DNA of 64,000 nucleotides, taken from contig CAYYVQ010000006.1 in the NCBI GenBank assembly GCA_964475205.1, positions 18,482 through 82,481 on the forward strand, given 5' to 3'. Position 1 is the stretch's first letter. Every line of letters begins with the position of its first letter. Below, piece by piece: positions 36,329-46,589 of the stretch. A program made the translations under genes and the position numbers. Under the pieces are notes generated by a model. It was not told where the DNA came from and ran no database searches. It saw nothing but the letters and a program-made list of their open reading frames with translations. The stretch comes from CAYSRM01 sp964475205. GTDB taxonomy: Bacteria > Verrucomicrobiota > Kiritimatiellia > UBA8416 > CAYSRM01.

Positions 36329-36482
36329 TTCAACCTATATTCGGCAGTTGCCGAGTTTGCCGCAGCAGCGCCTGCCTGTGCGTACCGCACACAGACAGGA
36401 GGCTTGCGTCGTTTCGCTATAGCAGCCTATGCGCAGACGCTTGCCACTCTCATTACGAAGTTGATGAATAGATCAGGTTGAT
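36329..36482. repeat. Dispersed element between thuA remnant and nspC
   Basis: The right end TTGATGAATAGATCAGGTTGA is at 36461-36481 and an imperfect left end (TTCAACCTATATTCGG) at 36329-36344. The interior holds CGGCAGTTGCCGAGTTTGC (identical at 27622-27640) and a hairpin of GCCTGCCTGTGCG type around 36370-36402 that recurs inverted near 60682-60711. The whole lies in a 238-bp spacer with no gene. Confidence 0.65.
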
Positions 36483-36511
36483 GCGCTTGCAGGGATTTTG
36501 TCGTGAATCTA

Positions 36512-37678
36512 TCAATTCGCAGTTCCCCCGTTTTTTTTCTCGAAATCCTCGTAATCGTATTCGTATACCTTCTCGATATCCCCGGTGTCGGAATCGAAAA
36601 GATAGACATCAGGCAGACTTAGCCCGTTAAAAGTTGTGCTCTTAACCATGGTATAATGAGCCATATCCCGAAAAATCAGTTTCATACCTGTCTCCAGCGG
36701 ATGCCTGAACGAGTAATCCCCGATTATGTCACCCGCCAGGCATGTATTTCCTCCAAGCCGGTACTCGTTGGCAAAAGCGCCCGGTTGTCCCGCTCCCACC
36801 ACTTCAGGCCTGTACGGCATTTCCAGAACATCAGGCATGTGCGCGCTTGCCGATGTGTCAAGTATGGCAACCTGCTTCCGGTTTTCGATCACGTCAAGAA
36901 CGGATGCAACAAGGGCGCCTGCATTCAATACCATCGCCTCGCCGGGTTCAAGATAGACCTGGATATCATATTTTTTCTTAATGCGCGTAATCTCGGAACA
37001 AAGCAACTCCCGGTCATAATCAGGGCGTGTAATATGGTGTCCCCCCCCGATATTCAGCCACCCGGCAAGTTTCAGCAGACTGCCAAACTGACGCTCAACC
37101 TCCCTGAGTGTCCTGGCCAGGGCCCCGGCGTCTGCCTCACACAGCGTATGAAAATGCAACCCGTCCAGTCCGGCCATATCTTCAATTTTAATTTTTTCCT
37201 GCCTTACGCCAAGACGGGAGCACTCGGCACAGGGGTCATACAGGGAAACTTCTGTTTCCGAATGCATCGGATTGAGCCTTAGTCCTCTTTCTGCATATTT
37301 GCTGGACGCATCGAGTTGAGGCGCAAAATGCCTCAACTGGGCAAGAGAATTGAAAACTATGTGGTCAGCGCAGGTGAGAAGTTCATCGAATTCGCCTTCC
37401 TTGTACGCCGGGGCGCATATGTGAACTTCTTTCCCGAAATATTTTTTTCCAAGCCGCGCCTCATTAAGAGAGCTGGAGGTAACCCCGTCAAGGCGCCTGC
37501 GAACAAGAGAAAATAACGGACAGAATGCAAAGGCCTTCAATGCAAGAAGTATTCTGCATCCCGTGCTGCGTCTTATTCCGTCCAGGATCTCCAGGTTGTG
37601 TTCAACTGCCCTGACGTCAATAACGTGTGCGGGCGTATCAACCAAAGACAAGGGCAGGTGTTTTTCCCAGTCTTTCAC
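36512..37678 (-). CDS. nspC: Carboxynorspermidine decarboxylase
   Basis: PLP-dependent decarboxylase of 388 residues in the alanine-racemase-fold (type III) group. It removes CO2 from carboxynorspermidine or carboxyspermidine to give (nor)spermidine. The PLP lysine is K48 in LLALKAFA. The phosphate-binding glycine run GGGHHIT is near 208, and the C-terminal substrate loop with CLAGDIIGDYSF is present. It overlaps its partner dehydrogenase gene by 4 bp, the standard CASDH-CASDC pair. This route replaces the S-adenosylmethionine-dependent spermidine pathway. The spermidine-synthase-like fusion at 52729 is not evidence for that other route. Confidence 0.92.
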   Translation of the reverse strand: MKDWEKHLPLSLVDTPAHVIDVRAVEHNLEILDGIRRSTGCRILLALKAFAFCPLFSLVRRRLDGVTSSSLNEARLGKKYFGKEVHICAPAYKEGEFDELLTCADHIVFNSLAQLRHFAPQLDASSKYAERGLRLNPMHSETEVSLYDPCAECSRLGVRQEKIKIEDMAGLDGLHFHTLCEADAGALARTLREVERQFGSLLKLAGWLNIGGGHHITRPDYDRELLCSEITRIKKKYDIQVYLEPGEAMVLNAGALVASVLDVIENRKQVAILDTSASAHMPDVLEMPYRPEVVGAGQPGAFANEYRLGGNTCLAGDIIGDYSFRHPLETGMKLIFRDMAHYTMVKSTTFNGLSLPDVYLFDSDTGDIEKVYEYDYEDFEKKNGGTAN

Positions 37679-38877
37679 AGACTTTCAAGTCCTCCGTGGC
37701 CAGAGCGTTTTTCGACGACATGCGGCAATCCGTATTGACCAAGCTGATCCATGAACGGATTCGGGTCAAACTCTTCAACGTTGAACACTCCGCTGCCCGC
37801 CCAGACGCCCTCGAGCATAAGCTTCGCGCCGATCATCGCCGGAACACCAGTGGTATACGAAACCGCCTGGGCGCCGACGTCTTCAAAACACTCCTCATGA
37901 TCGCAGATATTGTATATGTACCGGGTTGTCTCCTTGCCGTCTTTTAATCCCGTTATCATACACCCGATACAGGTCTTACCCTTATACCCTTCCGCCAGGG
38001 AAGCGGGATCAGGCAGGAGGGCTTTCAGAAATTTCAACGGCACAATCTCTTTGCCTTCGTACTCTACCGGATCTATACGCGTCATACCGACATTCTGCAG
38101 AACCCGCAAATGCGCCAGATAGTCGTCTCCAAAAGTCATCCAGAATCGTATCTGCTTGAGTCCCGGAATGTTTTCCACCAGCGATTCCATTTCTTCATGA
38201 TAGAGAAGGTACATCTCGCGGGCGCCTATCTCCGGAAAATCGAACGAGCAATGAACCGACAGCGGATCAGTCTGCCGCCACTCGCCTTTCTGCCAATAGC
38301 TGCCGGGCTGGGTTATCTCGCGAATATTTATCTCAGGGTTGAAATTAGTGGCAAAAGGATGCCCGTGATCGCCTGCATTGCAATCCATAATATCGACAAG
38401 ATGAATCTCGTCAAACAACTCCTTCTGCGCATATGCGCAGAATACATTTGTAACTCCAGGATCAAAGCCGCATCCAAGCAAGGCGGTCAACCCTTTTTCC
38501 TTGAACCGTTCCCGGTAGTCCCACTGCCACTTGTAACAGAATTTTGCTTCGTCCCGCGGCTCGTAATTTGCCGTATCCAGATAGTTGACGCCCTGCTCAA
38601 GACATGCGTCCATTATCGGAAGATCCTGGTAGGGAAGCGCTACATTCACAACCAGCTCTGCTCCGGTATCCCTGATGAGCTTTGCGACCTGTTCGGGCCT
38701 GTCAGCATCGACCTTGGCAACCTGTATCGGACGGTCCACAGACTCCTGAATAGCCCTGCACTTCTCAAGTGTCCGGCTGGCAAGACAGATATCTGTGAAC
38801 ACTTCCGGAACCCTTGCCATCTTCCTTACCACAACACTTCCAACCCCGCCTGCCCCTATCACAAGAACCCTGCTCAT
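37675..38877 (-). CDS. Carboxynorspermidine dehydrogenase/synthase
   Basis: Saccharopine-dehydrogenase family enzyme of 400 residues. It joins aspartate semialdehyde with diaminopropane or putrescine using NAD(P)H to give carboxynorspermidine or carboxyspermidine. The Rossmann motif VIGAGGVGS is at 6-14. The family stretches GVNYLDTANYEP and LLGCGFDPGVTNVFCAYAQK follow. The decarboxylase gene overlaps downstream by 4 bp. Whether the diamine is diaminopropane or putrescine cannot be told from sequence. Confidence 0.9.
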   Translation of the reverse strand: MSRVLVIGAGGVGSVVVRKMARVPEVFTDICLASRTLEKCRAIQESVDRPIQVAKVDADRPEQVAKLIRDTGAELVVNVALPYQDLPIMDACLEQGVNYLDTANYEPRDEAKFCYKWQWDYRERFKEKGLTALLGCGFDPGVTNVFCAYAQKELFDEIHLVDIMDCNAGDHGHPFATNFNPEINIREITQPGSYWQKGEWRQTDPLSVHCSFDFPEIGAREMYLLYHEEMESLVENIPGLKQIRFWMTFGDDYLAHLRVLQNVGMTRIDPVEYEGKEIVPLKFLKALLPDPASLAEGYKGKTCIGCMITGLKDGKETTRYIYNICDHEECFEDVGAQAVSYTTGVPAMIGAKLMLEGVWAGSGVFNVEEFDPNPFMDQLGQYGLPHVVEKRSGHGGLESL

Positions 38878-38909
38878 AAATAACCCTCCCCCTTCTCTTC
38901 TCTGCTTCT

Positions 38910-40298
38910 TTACAGAAGCAAACTATCTTTCACTTCCGTGCCGGGCTCGATCTTCTCTTTCAGTATCTCCGGGTTCGCAATTACATGCGGATCAATCTCA
39001 ATCTTGTGCTCGGGCACGCCGTCCTTATCACATGGGACTTCCACGCCGTTACTTTTCAGCCACCGGGCATGTTTCTTCATCATATCCCGTCTTGCAGTTT
39101 CGGGAGAGTCGTCTCCAGATGCCCGTTTTACAGGTGAAAATTCATTTTCCCGCTTGAACTCCAGGTTCAAAACCTTGTCGGCGTCCGGGAGCACGTCGAA
39201 AATAAACTTTTCAAATTTATACGCATTGGGCTCTTCGGGTTTAACTGTATCCCCATTGTCATCACAATAAGGGACTTTTTTGTGGGCAAGATGAAGAGGC
39301 AATCTTCCGGAAGCCTCCTGTTTGAGAAAATCATACGAAAACACGTGTATCGCAACACTGCCAAACCGGAACTTCAACTTGCCGCTATCTGTTCTGGCAT
39401 ACTTCTGTTCGTCGGAAAGCTCGCTGTATTCAGCCACTGCATATTTGCCATTTCTCCTGACAACCACCCCGACTCCTTCTTCCGGGTCCCTTTTTTCACA
39501 GACCTTCACCGAAACATCAGCCCGCCGCTCGCCGTGAAGACCTATAAAAACGGGATCAGCTATCTCCACAATGGGATTGTCGACCTGGAAATAAAAAAGT
39601 GTTTTCAAACCCCTGCTCTCAATGTCATCAAGCATGCCGCGGTTCTTAAGCGCAGAAAGCAAACCGCCATGTCCGTCCGGGCTCATAAAAATATGGTCCG
39701 GCCGGTCAAGCACAAATTTTCCGTCCCGCCACAGAGCCGGCCACATGTTCTGGGTAAAAAACTTTACCCTTTCAGGGTTTAGTCGCATCCAGTCATGTTG
39801 CTCAAAAAAGTCCCTGGTATCTTTATCGTTAGCTTCACTGGTCATGATATAAAACGGTATTTGCGTGTTATATTTCTCCTCCAGAGCGGCTATCTTGTGA
39901 GCGTGAACATGAAACAGCGTTTTACCTGATACAGGCCCGATTGGGAAACAGCCCTTTGGGCCGTCAAATCCCAGGCGCGACCCCTGTCCTCCCGCAACAA
40001 GGATGCACCCCACTTCGCCATCGGCCAGCATTTGTTCGCCCTTCTCTTTCATGGTCTGCCTGTCAAAATCCTCGTCGCCCACAACATCCGCCGGCTCCAT
40101 TTTCCCCGGCGCAGTACCTTTTGAGCCAAGGCCTTCAAGCAATTCCTGCATCTGTTCAATATCGGCAAAATCTATTTTCTCAACCTGGAGGAGCAGGTTC
40201 CTTTTCTGTTCATCATCCATTAATCCCCAGAACGAAAGAACATGCTCCTGCCCCCTGGTTCGCAATAATTCCATAGCTTCCTCATAATTAATGGCCAT
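38910..40298 (-). CDS. UDPGP-type UDP-sugar pyrophosphorylase (UAP-like)
   Basis: Protein of 462 residues in the eukaryote-type UTP:sugar-1-phosphate uridylyltransferase family, most like UDP-N-acetylglucosamine pyrophosphorylase. The nucleotide loop AGGQGSRLG is at 102-110, followed by GPKGCFPIG. The uracil-site stretch FMSPDGHGG and the metal-sugar segment FYFQVDNPIVEI are present. It forms UDP-GlcNAc or a related UDP-sugar for envelope synthesis. The ATG at 40298 is eight bases after AAAGGAG. The frame is open to 40361. It is 32 bp upstream of the polyamine pair on the same strand and may be co-transcribed. Confidence 0.87.
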   Translation of the reverse strand: MAINYEEAMELLRTRGQEHVLSFWGLMDDEQKRNLLLQVEKIDFADIEQMQELLEGLGSKGTAPGKMEPADVVGDEDFDRQTMKEKGEQMLADGEVGCILVAGGQGSRLGFDGPKGCFPIGPVSGKTLFHVHAHKIAALEEKYNTQIPFYIMTSEANDKDTRDFFEQHDWMRLNPERVKFFTQNMWPALWRDGKFVLDRPDHIFMSPDGHGGLLSALKNRGMLDDIESRGLKTLFYFQVDNPIVEIADPVFIGLHGERRADVSVKVCEKRDPEEGVGVVVRRNGKYAVAEYSELSDEQKYARTDSGKLKFRFGSVAIHVFSYDFLKQEASGRLPLHLAHKKVPYCDDNGDTVKPEEPNAYKFEKFIFDVLPDADKVLNLEFKRENEFSPVKRASGDDSPETARRDMMKKHARWLKSNGVEVPCDKDGVPEHKIEIDPHVIANPEILKEKIEPGTEVKDSLLL

Positions 40299-40525
40299 AC
40301 GCTCAGCTCCTTTGTTACCGTAATCAAAAGCCCCGGCCATAAATCGACCCGGATGTATCACTTTACAGAATATTGAGCCTCAACTCAAGATTCCGTATCG
40401 GTTAAAAGTCATATTTTGCGTTTTCAGTGTGCGCCGAGTCCTATAGAATAACTTTGAATCAAATTATAGCGCGAAGAATAATCAACCGCATATCTCAAGC
40501 TTTTTGGCAGATCCGGCAACATGGT

Positions 40526-41254
40526 ATGAACAACGCAGGCGAAAGACTGGATAAACTGATTGCTTCATCAGGGGCGGCTTCCCGAAGAAAGGCCGCCGAA
40601 CTTGTGGCGCAAGGCCGTGTCAAAGTCGACGGTATGGTGGCCACAGAGGCGGGCAGGCGTGTGCCCCCTTACATAAGCGTTGAGCTTGACAATAAGCCAC
40701 TACCGCCTGCTTCAGCGGAAAAAAAGACAGTGGTCCTCAATAAACCGCGCGGTTATATTTGCAGTGCATCTTCTTCACAAGGCAAAACTGTTTACGACCT
40801 GGTTCCTGATCAAGGGCACAGAATCGTCCCGGCAGGCAGACTTGATAAAAACAGCGAAGGGCTGCTCATATTGTCCAGCGATGGCGACCTCATCAATAAG
40901 CTTACCCACCCTCGTTATGAACATAAAAAAGTCTACCGCGTTACCGTTTCCGGCCTTGTAAACGACAAAACAATAGACAAGCTCAGGTCTATCAGGAATA
41001 TAAACGGACAATCCATCTCCCCGTGCGGTGTCAAATATCTGAAAGCAGGCCTTGACCGTAATCGACATATCCTTGAAATAACTCTCGGCGAAGGACGGAA
41101 AAGACAGATAAGAGAAATGTGTTCTTCTGCAGCCTTGCGCGTTCATCGCCTTGTCAGGACCAGGGTGGGAAAACTTGGATTAAAACAGCTCGGTCTTGCG
41201 CCCGGCCAATGCAGGGAATTGACGATGGAAGAAATACAGAAGCTGCTGGCGTAG
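40526..41254 (+). CDS. RluB/RsuA-family pseudouridine synthase
   Basis: Protein of 242 residues that isomerises uridine in rRNA. The S4 RNA-binding domain comes first (ERLDKLIASSGAASRRKA, about 6-65). Next is the catalytic domain with NKPRGYICS and the active-site Asp in the GRLDKNSEGLL motif (about 108-118). The C-terminal GRKRQIREM motif is near 195. Length and S4 domain fit RluB/RsuA rather than RluA. I chose the ATG at 40526 because family members start just before the S4 domain. The ribosome site is weak and the frame is open to 40427. Confidence 0.87.
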   Translation: MNNAGERLDKLIASSGAASRRKAAELVAQGRVKVDGMVATEAGRRVPPYISVELDNKPLPPASAEKKTVVLNKPRGYICSASSSQGKTVYDLVPDQGHRIVPAGRLDKNSEGLLILSSDGDLINKLTHPRYEHKKVYRVTVSGLVNDKTIDKLRSIRNINGQSISPCGVKYLKAGLDRNRHILEITLGEGRKRQIREMCSSAALRVHRLVRTRVGKLGLKQLGLAPGQCRELTMEEIQKLLA

Positions 41255-41271
41255 CCCGAATATTGGATGCG

Positions 41272-44200
41272 CTACCTGGCCATGCGCCGGACCCGTTTCA
41301 ACCTTGAACTATCAACTGATTCACCGCTGCGCATTGCTTTTCTTACCTCTTCAACCAGTTCCATGGCGCTTGCGGAATTTCCAAGTCTGGCCTGCAATTC
41401 AGCCATACTTAGTTTAACGGAAGTCTTATCTGTAGAAAAAGAAATCGCCTTTTCCAGTGCCCGTTGGGCTTCCTCAAGCCTGTCGGTGCGCATAAGAATA
41501 ACCCCGAGCGTATCCCATGCCTGCCCGAGCCTGGGCCGAAGTTCAATTGCCTCTCTCGCAAGTTCTTCAGCCTCCAGATTTTCTCCTTCCATCTGCAGCA
41601 ACCAGGCCAGGTCGTTCAATGTCCTGGCAGCGCGATCTTCTTTCAGGCTCCTGCGCAGAGAATCTTTCGCAAGTTCAAAATCGCCGTTTCTGATCTGCAC
41701 TTTGCCCAGAACATAATTTGCAAGAGCATCGGACTGATCTTTTCTGAGAATAAGCATGGCGGCGTCGCCCGCTTCAGGTAGATTGTTCTGCAACATCTCC
41801 AGTTTCATAAGCTGCCTTGCAAGCCGCACATTGCCGGGATCTGCCTGCGCCGCATCCCGCAGATGGGATAAAGCCAGCGTCATATCTCCCTTTTTCGCCG
41901 CCTTTTGACTTCTTATGGTAGATATAATCGCGTTTCCGCCCGGAATTGCCTGTATCTGCTCAATGCACTCCCGCAAGGCTTTCTCGTCATCCTGCATAAG
42001 CAGAACCTGGGCCAGCAAAGCCCACGCTTTCAGCATTTGCGGTCTCAGATCAACAAGTTCCTCAAGGACAATTCTGGCCTTATCAACCTGATTTTCGGCG
42101 AGAAACAGCCTGCCAAGCTCCCATCCTACAACCGCCTCCGGAGCTCCAGCCTCCCTGGCCCGCTGCATAAACTGAAGCGCCTCGCCGGTCTTTCCTTCGG
42201 CCGCGGCTATGCGCGACATCCCGACCAGAGCTTTATGATCGCCGGGATCTTGTTTCAGCAACTCCTCGTACAATACTCTACTCTTGTCTTCCATTTCATG
42301 GGACAGGTAAACATCGGCTAATATGCCTTTTATGCCGCGCGCCGCAGCATCCGGAACCATCTCCATCGCGCGTCTCAGCCCCGTTACGGCAAGTCCCGGA
42401 CGCCCTGAATAAGCCCACGCCAGACCCACGTTGGCATATGCCTGTGGAGACCTGACATAGCCGTGATAGCGGGAAAGGGCCCATATATTCCGCAGACCGC
42501 GCACCCTGGCTATTGTTTCTTCCAGTTCCTTCTCAATTCCTTCAGCATCCGGCGCCTCGTACCCTGACCTTACCATCGAACCGAGATTCAGAATCGCGCT
42601 GATATTATCCTTGTTCGCCTCCCGCGCCATAGTATAGCACTCGTGCGCAAAATCTTCATGCCCGGCATCCTGCATTAGCACGCCAAGGTTGTTGGCAACC
42701 ATCGAAATGTGACGCAGCATTCTATCCCGCATCCATTCAAGCTCACCGGCGTTGGCGGCGCTGAGTTCCTGAACAACATCTGCCATGAATTGTCTCTGTT
42801 CCTGCATCGCCTTTTGCGCTTCAAATGCTTCCTGCCTGCTTCCGAAGAAAAGCATTTTATACGGAATGGCTTTGTATCCGGTAGAAACCCAGAGGTCCGG
42901 CAATACCATCAATGCAAGTTTTTCTTCAATGTCGGGGTCCGATTCCATCCATGTAGACAATAACTGGAACATCCCGATGCCTGCCATGTTTTTGAGCTCC
43001 ACATCCTCAAACATGGAAGCCACATGGCGCATGTAGACGGAATTCTGTCCACGGCCCAAGTTAAGGATCTTTACGTCTTTGCCGCGCTCATGCGCCGCAA
43101 TAAGGAGATTGTTGTCAGGCAGCCCGGCCGTCACCAGCCACGACCTTCCTTCAAGGTTGTCTATCACGGATTCAGCGTACATGGAGACAAAACCCGCATT
43201 CCTTGCGCTGGACGGGCCGGCATTCAGGAAGGAAGCTGTAATCGCCAGGGCAAACCAGGCAATGGCCAGCGCCGACCCTGTGTAATTCCTTACAACCCGC
43301 TTAACACCCGCATCGACCTCCTGCCACCATGACAAGGAAAGCATGAACCAGTAGGCAACAAGATAACCGGCCGTGGCGGCTACCAGGACATACGGGGTAA
43401 CAAGCAGGCGGCTGTCCTTGACAAAATTCCATGGCGATACTTTAAGATTAAGCAGGGCAGCTACAACCAGCACGGAAATAATAAAATGCAATATATAAAA
43501 ACCCCAGTCCTTCTCCTGGTTAAGACCTCGCTTCCCAACCACGAGAACAGCGCCCCATGGAACACCGCTCATAAGGATTATGACAAGCCAGCCGAATTTG
43601 GGCATACTGCGGGTTATGAGATAATACTGGTCGCGCCACATAATCCAGAGGATCCGGAAGAAACTGTCGTACATCCGCATCTCGTACCCATGCGACCCGT
43701 AGAAATCCCAGGCGGCAATCAAGTAGAAGGCAAGACCGGCAAGACCGGCGGCCGCGATCTTGAGAATTGACCCGACTGATGCTTCTTCACGTTTCCACAG
43801 GAAAAAAAGAACAAAAAAAGCGGCAATCGGGGCAAATACTATCAGCGTAGCGAACTCCACGACTCCGACGCCATAAATAAACGCCAGCAACGCAGCCGTC
43901 CGTATCCGGCCCGATTCAGCGAAGGCAACTGTCAACCGGGCAATCAACATCAGCAGCATAATGTCAAATGACGCCACGTGCGCCCGGGTCGATACGATCC
44001 AGAACGGAATACTGAAGGCAAGGGCAACGCAAGCAACTATGCCCGCTATTCTCGGCGCTACCTCGGCATGGCGGCGATTGAAATCGTAAACGTCAATGGC
44101 AAGAGCAATGGAACGACGAATAACTTCGTAAAATAACCATATGGAAACGATGGAACAAAGAACGCTGAACAGATTCAGCAAAACCGAAGAAGACCCGAAA

Positions 44201-44415
44201 GGCAAACGCCCGATGACGCCTGCAATCCAGTGCCATAAGGGACTCGACGGATCAAGTTTCGGACTCAAACCCAGACTCTGCACAATAAGATAAGCCGACC
44301 TTCCGGGATAGGGACTATCGGCCATAGTAAACAGCCATACCACCCCGGCGGCAAGGCCAAGCAGTAAACCAATCAAAGTATCAAGATGTCTACGCATGAT
44401 TTTTTCCAAGTCCAT
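41272..44415 (-). CDS. DUF2723-like membrane protein with TPR repeats
   Basis: Protein of 1047 residues. The first 400 hold about ten membrane helices and the DUF2723 opening LIGLLLGLAAGVVWLFTMADS, with SPLWHWIAGVIGRLPFG. The rest is soluble, with TPR-type helix pairs from about 560 to 1000 (for example ALVGMSRIAAAEGKTGEALQF). DUF2723 proteins resemble GT-C protein O-mannosyltransferases (TMEM260), so a lipid-linked-sugar transferase with a periplasmic TPR partner-binding part is plausible. GGTGG before the ATG at 44415 supports the start. It heads a cluster of envelope enzymes but is transcribed away from them. Confidence 0.78.
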   Translation of the reverse strand: MDLEKIMRRHLDTLIGLLLGLAAGVVWLFTMADSPYPGRSAYLIVQSLGLSPKLDPSSPLWHWIAGVIGRLPFGSSSVLLNLFSVLCSIVSIWLFYEVIRRSIALAIDVYDFNRRHAEVAPRIAGIVACVALAFSIPFWIVSTRAHVASFDIMLLMLIARLTVAFAESGRIRTAALLAFIYGVGVVEFATLIVFAPIAAFFVLFFLWKREEASVGSILKIAAAGLAGLAFYLIAAWDFYGSHGYEMRMYDSFFRILWIMWRDQYYLITRSMPKFGWLVIILMSGVPWGAVLVVGKRGLNQEKDWGFYILHFIISVLVVAALLNLKVSPWNFVKDSRLLVTPYVLVAATAGYLVAYWFMLSLSWWQEVDAGVKRVVRNYTGSALAIAWFALAITASFLNAGPSSARNAGFVSMYAESVIDNLEGRSWLVTAGLPDNNLLIAAHERGKDVKILNLGRGQNSVYMRHVASMFEDVELKNMAGIGMFQLLSTWMESDPDIEEKLALMVLPDLWVSTGYKAIPYKMLFFGSRQEAFEAQKAMQEQRQFMADVVQELSAANAGELEWMRDRMLRHISMVANNLGVLMQDAGHEDFAHECYTMAREANKDNISAILNLGSMVRSGYEAPDAEGIEKELEETIARVRGLRNIWALSRYHGYVRSPQAYANVGLAWAYSGRPGLAVTGLRRAMEMVPDAAARGIKGILADVYLSHEMEDKSRVLYEELLKQDPGDHKALVGMSRIAAAEGKTGEALQFMQRAREAGAPEAVVGWELGRLFLAENQVDKARIVLEELVDLRPQMLKAWALLAQVLLMQDDEKALRECIEQIQAIPGGNAIISTIRSQKAAKKGDMTLALSHLRDAAQADPGNVRLARQLMKLEMLQNNLPEAGDAAMLILRKDQSDALANYVLGKVQIRNGDFELAKDSLRRSLKEDRAARTLNDLAWLLQMEGENLEAEELAREAIELRPRLGQAWDTLGVILMRTDRLEEAQRALEKAISFSTDKTSVKLSMAELQARLGNSASAMELVEEVRKAMRSGESVDSSRLKRVRRMAR

Positions 44416-44531
44416 AATTCCACCATTTTAACGTTAGTTCCCAAAAATGACAAGAATTCAAAAAACTGCATTCTCGATGCTGGTTGCTGGATCCTTGCCT
44501 CCCATTGCCGAGGGTGTTAAAATATGAACTT

Positions 44532-46508
44532 ATGACACTGGAATTTTCTCTATTTGCGCCCTGTATCTCTTACATCGGGCCCGGGGCGGGTTTTGCGTTC
44601 CTGGGCTCCCTGTTCATGATGCTGCTGGCTGCGCTCCTTGCTGTGTTATCGCTGCTGATGCTGCCGCTGCGCATGCTGCTGCGGTTATTCAGCAAACGTC
44701 CTTCAGGGGGTTCAGCAAGAAGGGTGATTATCATGGGATTTGATGGCATGGATCCTGGCACAACGGCAAACCTGATGGCGGAAGGCAAATTGCCGAACCT
44801 GAAAGCGTTGTCGGAAAACGGTTTTTTCGCCCCGCTTCAAACTACCTGCCCGCCCATATCACCGGTAGCCTGGGCATCTTTCCTCACCGGCGTGAACCCC
44901 GGCAAGCACAATATATTCGATTTCCTGACAAGAAATCCTAAAACCTATGCCCCCGAGCTTTCCTCGGCCAGGATCAGTCAAACCGCATCAAAGAAATCGG
45001 ATGTCAAGCTGCTGCGCAAGAGCCGCCCGTTCTGGAGCCTGCTGGAGAAACACGGCATCATGAGTTCAGCGCTCAGGGTTCCAATGACTTTCCCTCCGGA
45101 GAAGGATGCCGGCCTGCTGCTTTCAGGACTTTCAGCGCCCGACCTTAGAGGCGCCCAGGGCAGCTTCACAGTCTTTCAAACCGAAGAACCGGAAAAAGTC
45201 TATACCGGCGGATGCTGCGTCCGGGTTAAGCGCAATAACGACAGGATCAGTACCTCCCTGGAAGGCCCGCAGTTTAAAAACCGCACATTGAGCATACCAA
45301 TCAGAATTCTGGTTCGGAACGGGGAAACGGTCACTCTGAAGATGCCCGGCCATAACATCCTTAAGTTAAGGAAAAATACCTATAGCGAGTGGGTGCGCCT
45401 TCGTTTCAGACACGGAATGAGGAGTATATATGGAATATGCAGATTTCTTCTTCTTTCTGTTTCGCCGGAATTTAAATTATATGTCACCCCGTTGAATATA
45501 GACCCGGAACACCCGGCAATGCCGATTTCCCATCCGGCATACTATTCCTTGTATCTTGCCAAGCTCGCCGGACCCTTCGCTACCCTTGGCCTCGCGGAAG
45601 ATACCTGGGCGTTTAACGAAGGCATCCTGAGTTCCGAGCTGTTCCTTCGGCAGACTTACGATATCCAGAAAGAAAGGGAAACCCTGTTTATTGAATCGTC
45701 AAACCGAATTAAAAAAGGCTTTTGCGTTATGGTGTTCGACCTCCTCGACCGTGTTCAGCATTGCTTTTACGGAGGGGAGGAAGAATCCAGCCGGCCGTCT
45801 CCGCAAATCGAAGAAGCATATATACACATGGATAACCTTGCAGGCAAAATCATGCAAAACGCAGGCACAAAAGATTTCGTTGCGGTAATGTCAGACCACG
45901 GCTTTACTTCCTTCAGAACCGGGGTTAATTTAAACGCCTGGCTTAAACAGCAAGGCTACCTCAAGGAGAAACAGGGCAATGGTGAAACAAACTATTTCGC
46001 CGGGGTCGACTGGTCGGAAACACAGGCTTACGCCGCCGGTCTTGCCGGAATATATCTGAACCTGAAAGGGCGCGAAGGCCAGGGTATTGTCAGCAACGCG
46101 GAGCTTCCCGGCCTGAAGAGTGAAATTGCGAATGCGCTGAAATCGCTCAAGGATCCGGAAAACGGACAAAGGGTCGTCCGCGAGATCTACGATAGCGATA
46201 CTGCATACAGCGGTCCCTACTCGGTCAACGCGCCGGACCTCATCATAGGTTTTGAAAAAAACTACAGAATATCATGGGGCAGCGCCACAGGCAACACCTC
46301 CGGCCCTGTTTTTGAAAAGAATCTGAAACAATGGAGCGGAGATCATTGTATGGACCGCGATGTTGTTCCGGGTGTATTATTCTGTAATAGAAAACTTAAA
46401 GAAAAAACATCCCGCCCCCATATACAGGATATCGCTCCGACTGTCCTGAAACTGTTCGGGATCGAACCTCCATCCTACATGGACGGCAAAGCAATTGAAT
46501 TTGAATGA
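44532..46508 (+). CDS. Membrane-anchored type I phosphodiesterase/alkaline phosphatase
   Basis: Protein of 658 residues in the alkaline-phosphatase superfamily, type I phosphodiesterase/nucleotide pyrophosphatase branch. Two N-terminal helices (about 8-50) anchor it. The domain opens with VIIMGFDGMDPG (first metal Asp). The nucleophile region is CPPISPVAWASFLTG and later metal ligands appear as VMSDHGF and SGDHCMDRD. The ATG at 44532 is preferred over upstream TTG codons. It probably cleaves or transfers phosphate-containing headgroups on the outer face of the membrane. It is a close structural cousin of the next gene, and the pair looks like an old duplication. Confidence 0.8.
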   Translation: MTLEFSLFAPCISYIGPGAGFAFLGSLFMMLLAALLAVLSLLMLPLRMLLRLFSKRPSGGSARRVIIMGFDGMDPGTTANLMAEGKLPNLKALSENGFFAPLQTTCPPISPVAWASFLTGVNPGKHNIFDFLTRNPKTYAPELSSARISQTASKKSDVKLLRKSRPFWSLLEKHGIMSSALRVPMTFPPEKDAGLLLSGLSAPDLRGAQGSFTVFQTEEPEKVYTGGCCVRVKRNNDRISTSLEGPQFKNRTLSIPIRILVRNGETVTLKMPGHNILKLRKNTYSEWVRLRFRHGMRSIYGICRFLLLSVSPEFKLYVTPLNIDPEHPAMPISHPAYYSLYLAKLAGPFATLGLAEDTWAFNEGILSSELFLRQTYDIQKERETLFIESSNRIKKGFCVMVFDLLDRVQHCFYGGEEESSRPSPQIEEAYIHMDNLAGKIMQNAGTKDFVAVMSDHGFTSFRTGVNLNAWLKQQGYLKEKQGNGETNYFAGVDWSETQAYAAGLAGIYLNLKGREGQGIVSNAELPGLKSEIANALKSLKDPENGQRVVREIYDSDTAYSGPYSVNAPDLIIGFEKNYRISWGSATGNTSGPVFEKNLKQWSGDHCMDRDVVPGVLFCNRKLKEKTSRPHIQDIAPTVLKLFGIEPPSYMDGKAIEFE

Positions 46509-46589
46509 GACAACAAAAGATATTCAGCACAAAGAATACAAAGATCACAGTGACGAAGAGGAAGATTAAAACTGCGAAATACACTAAAT

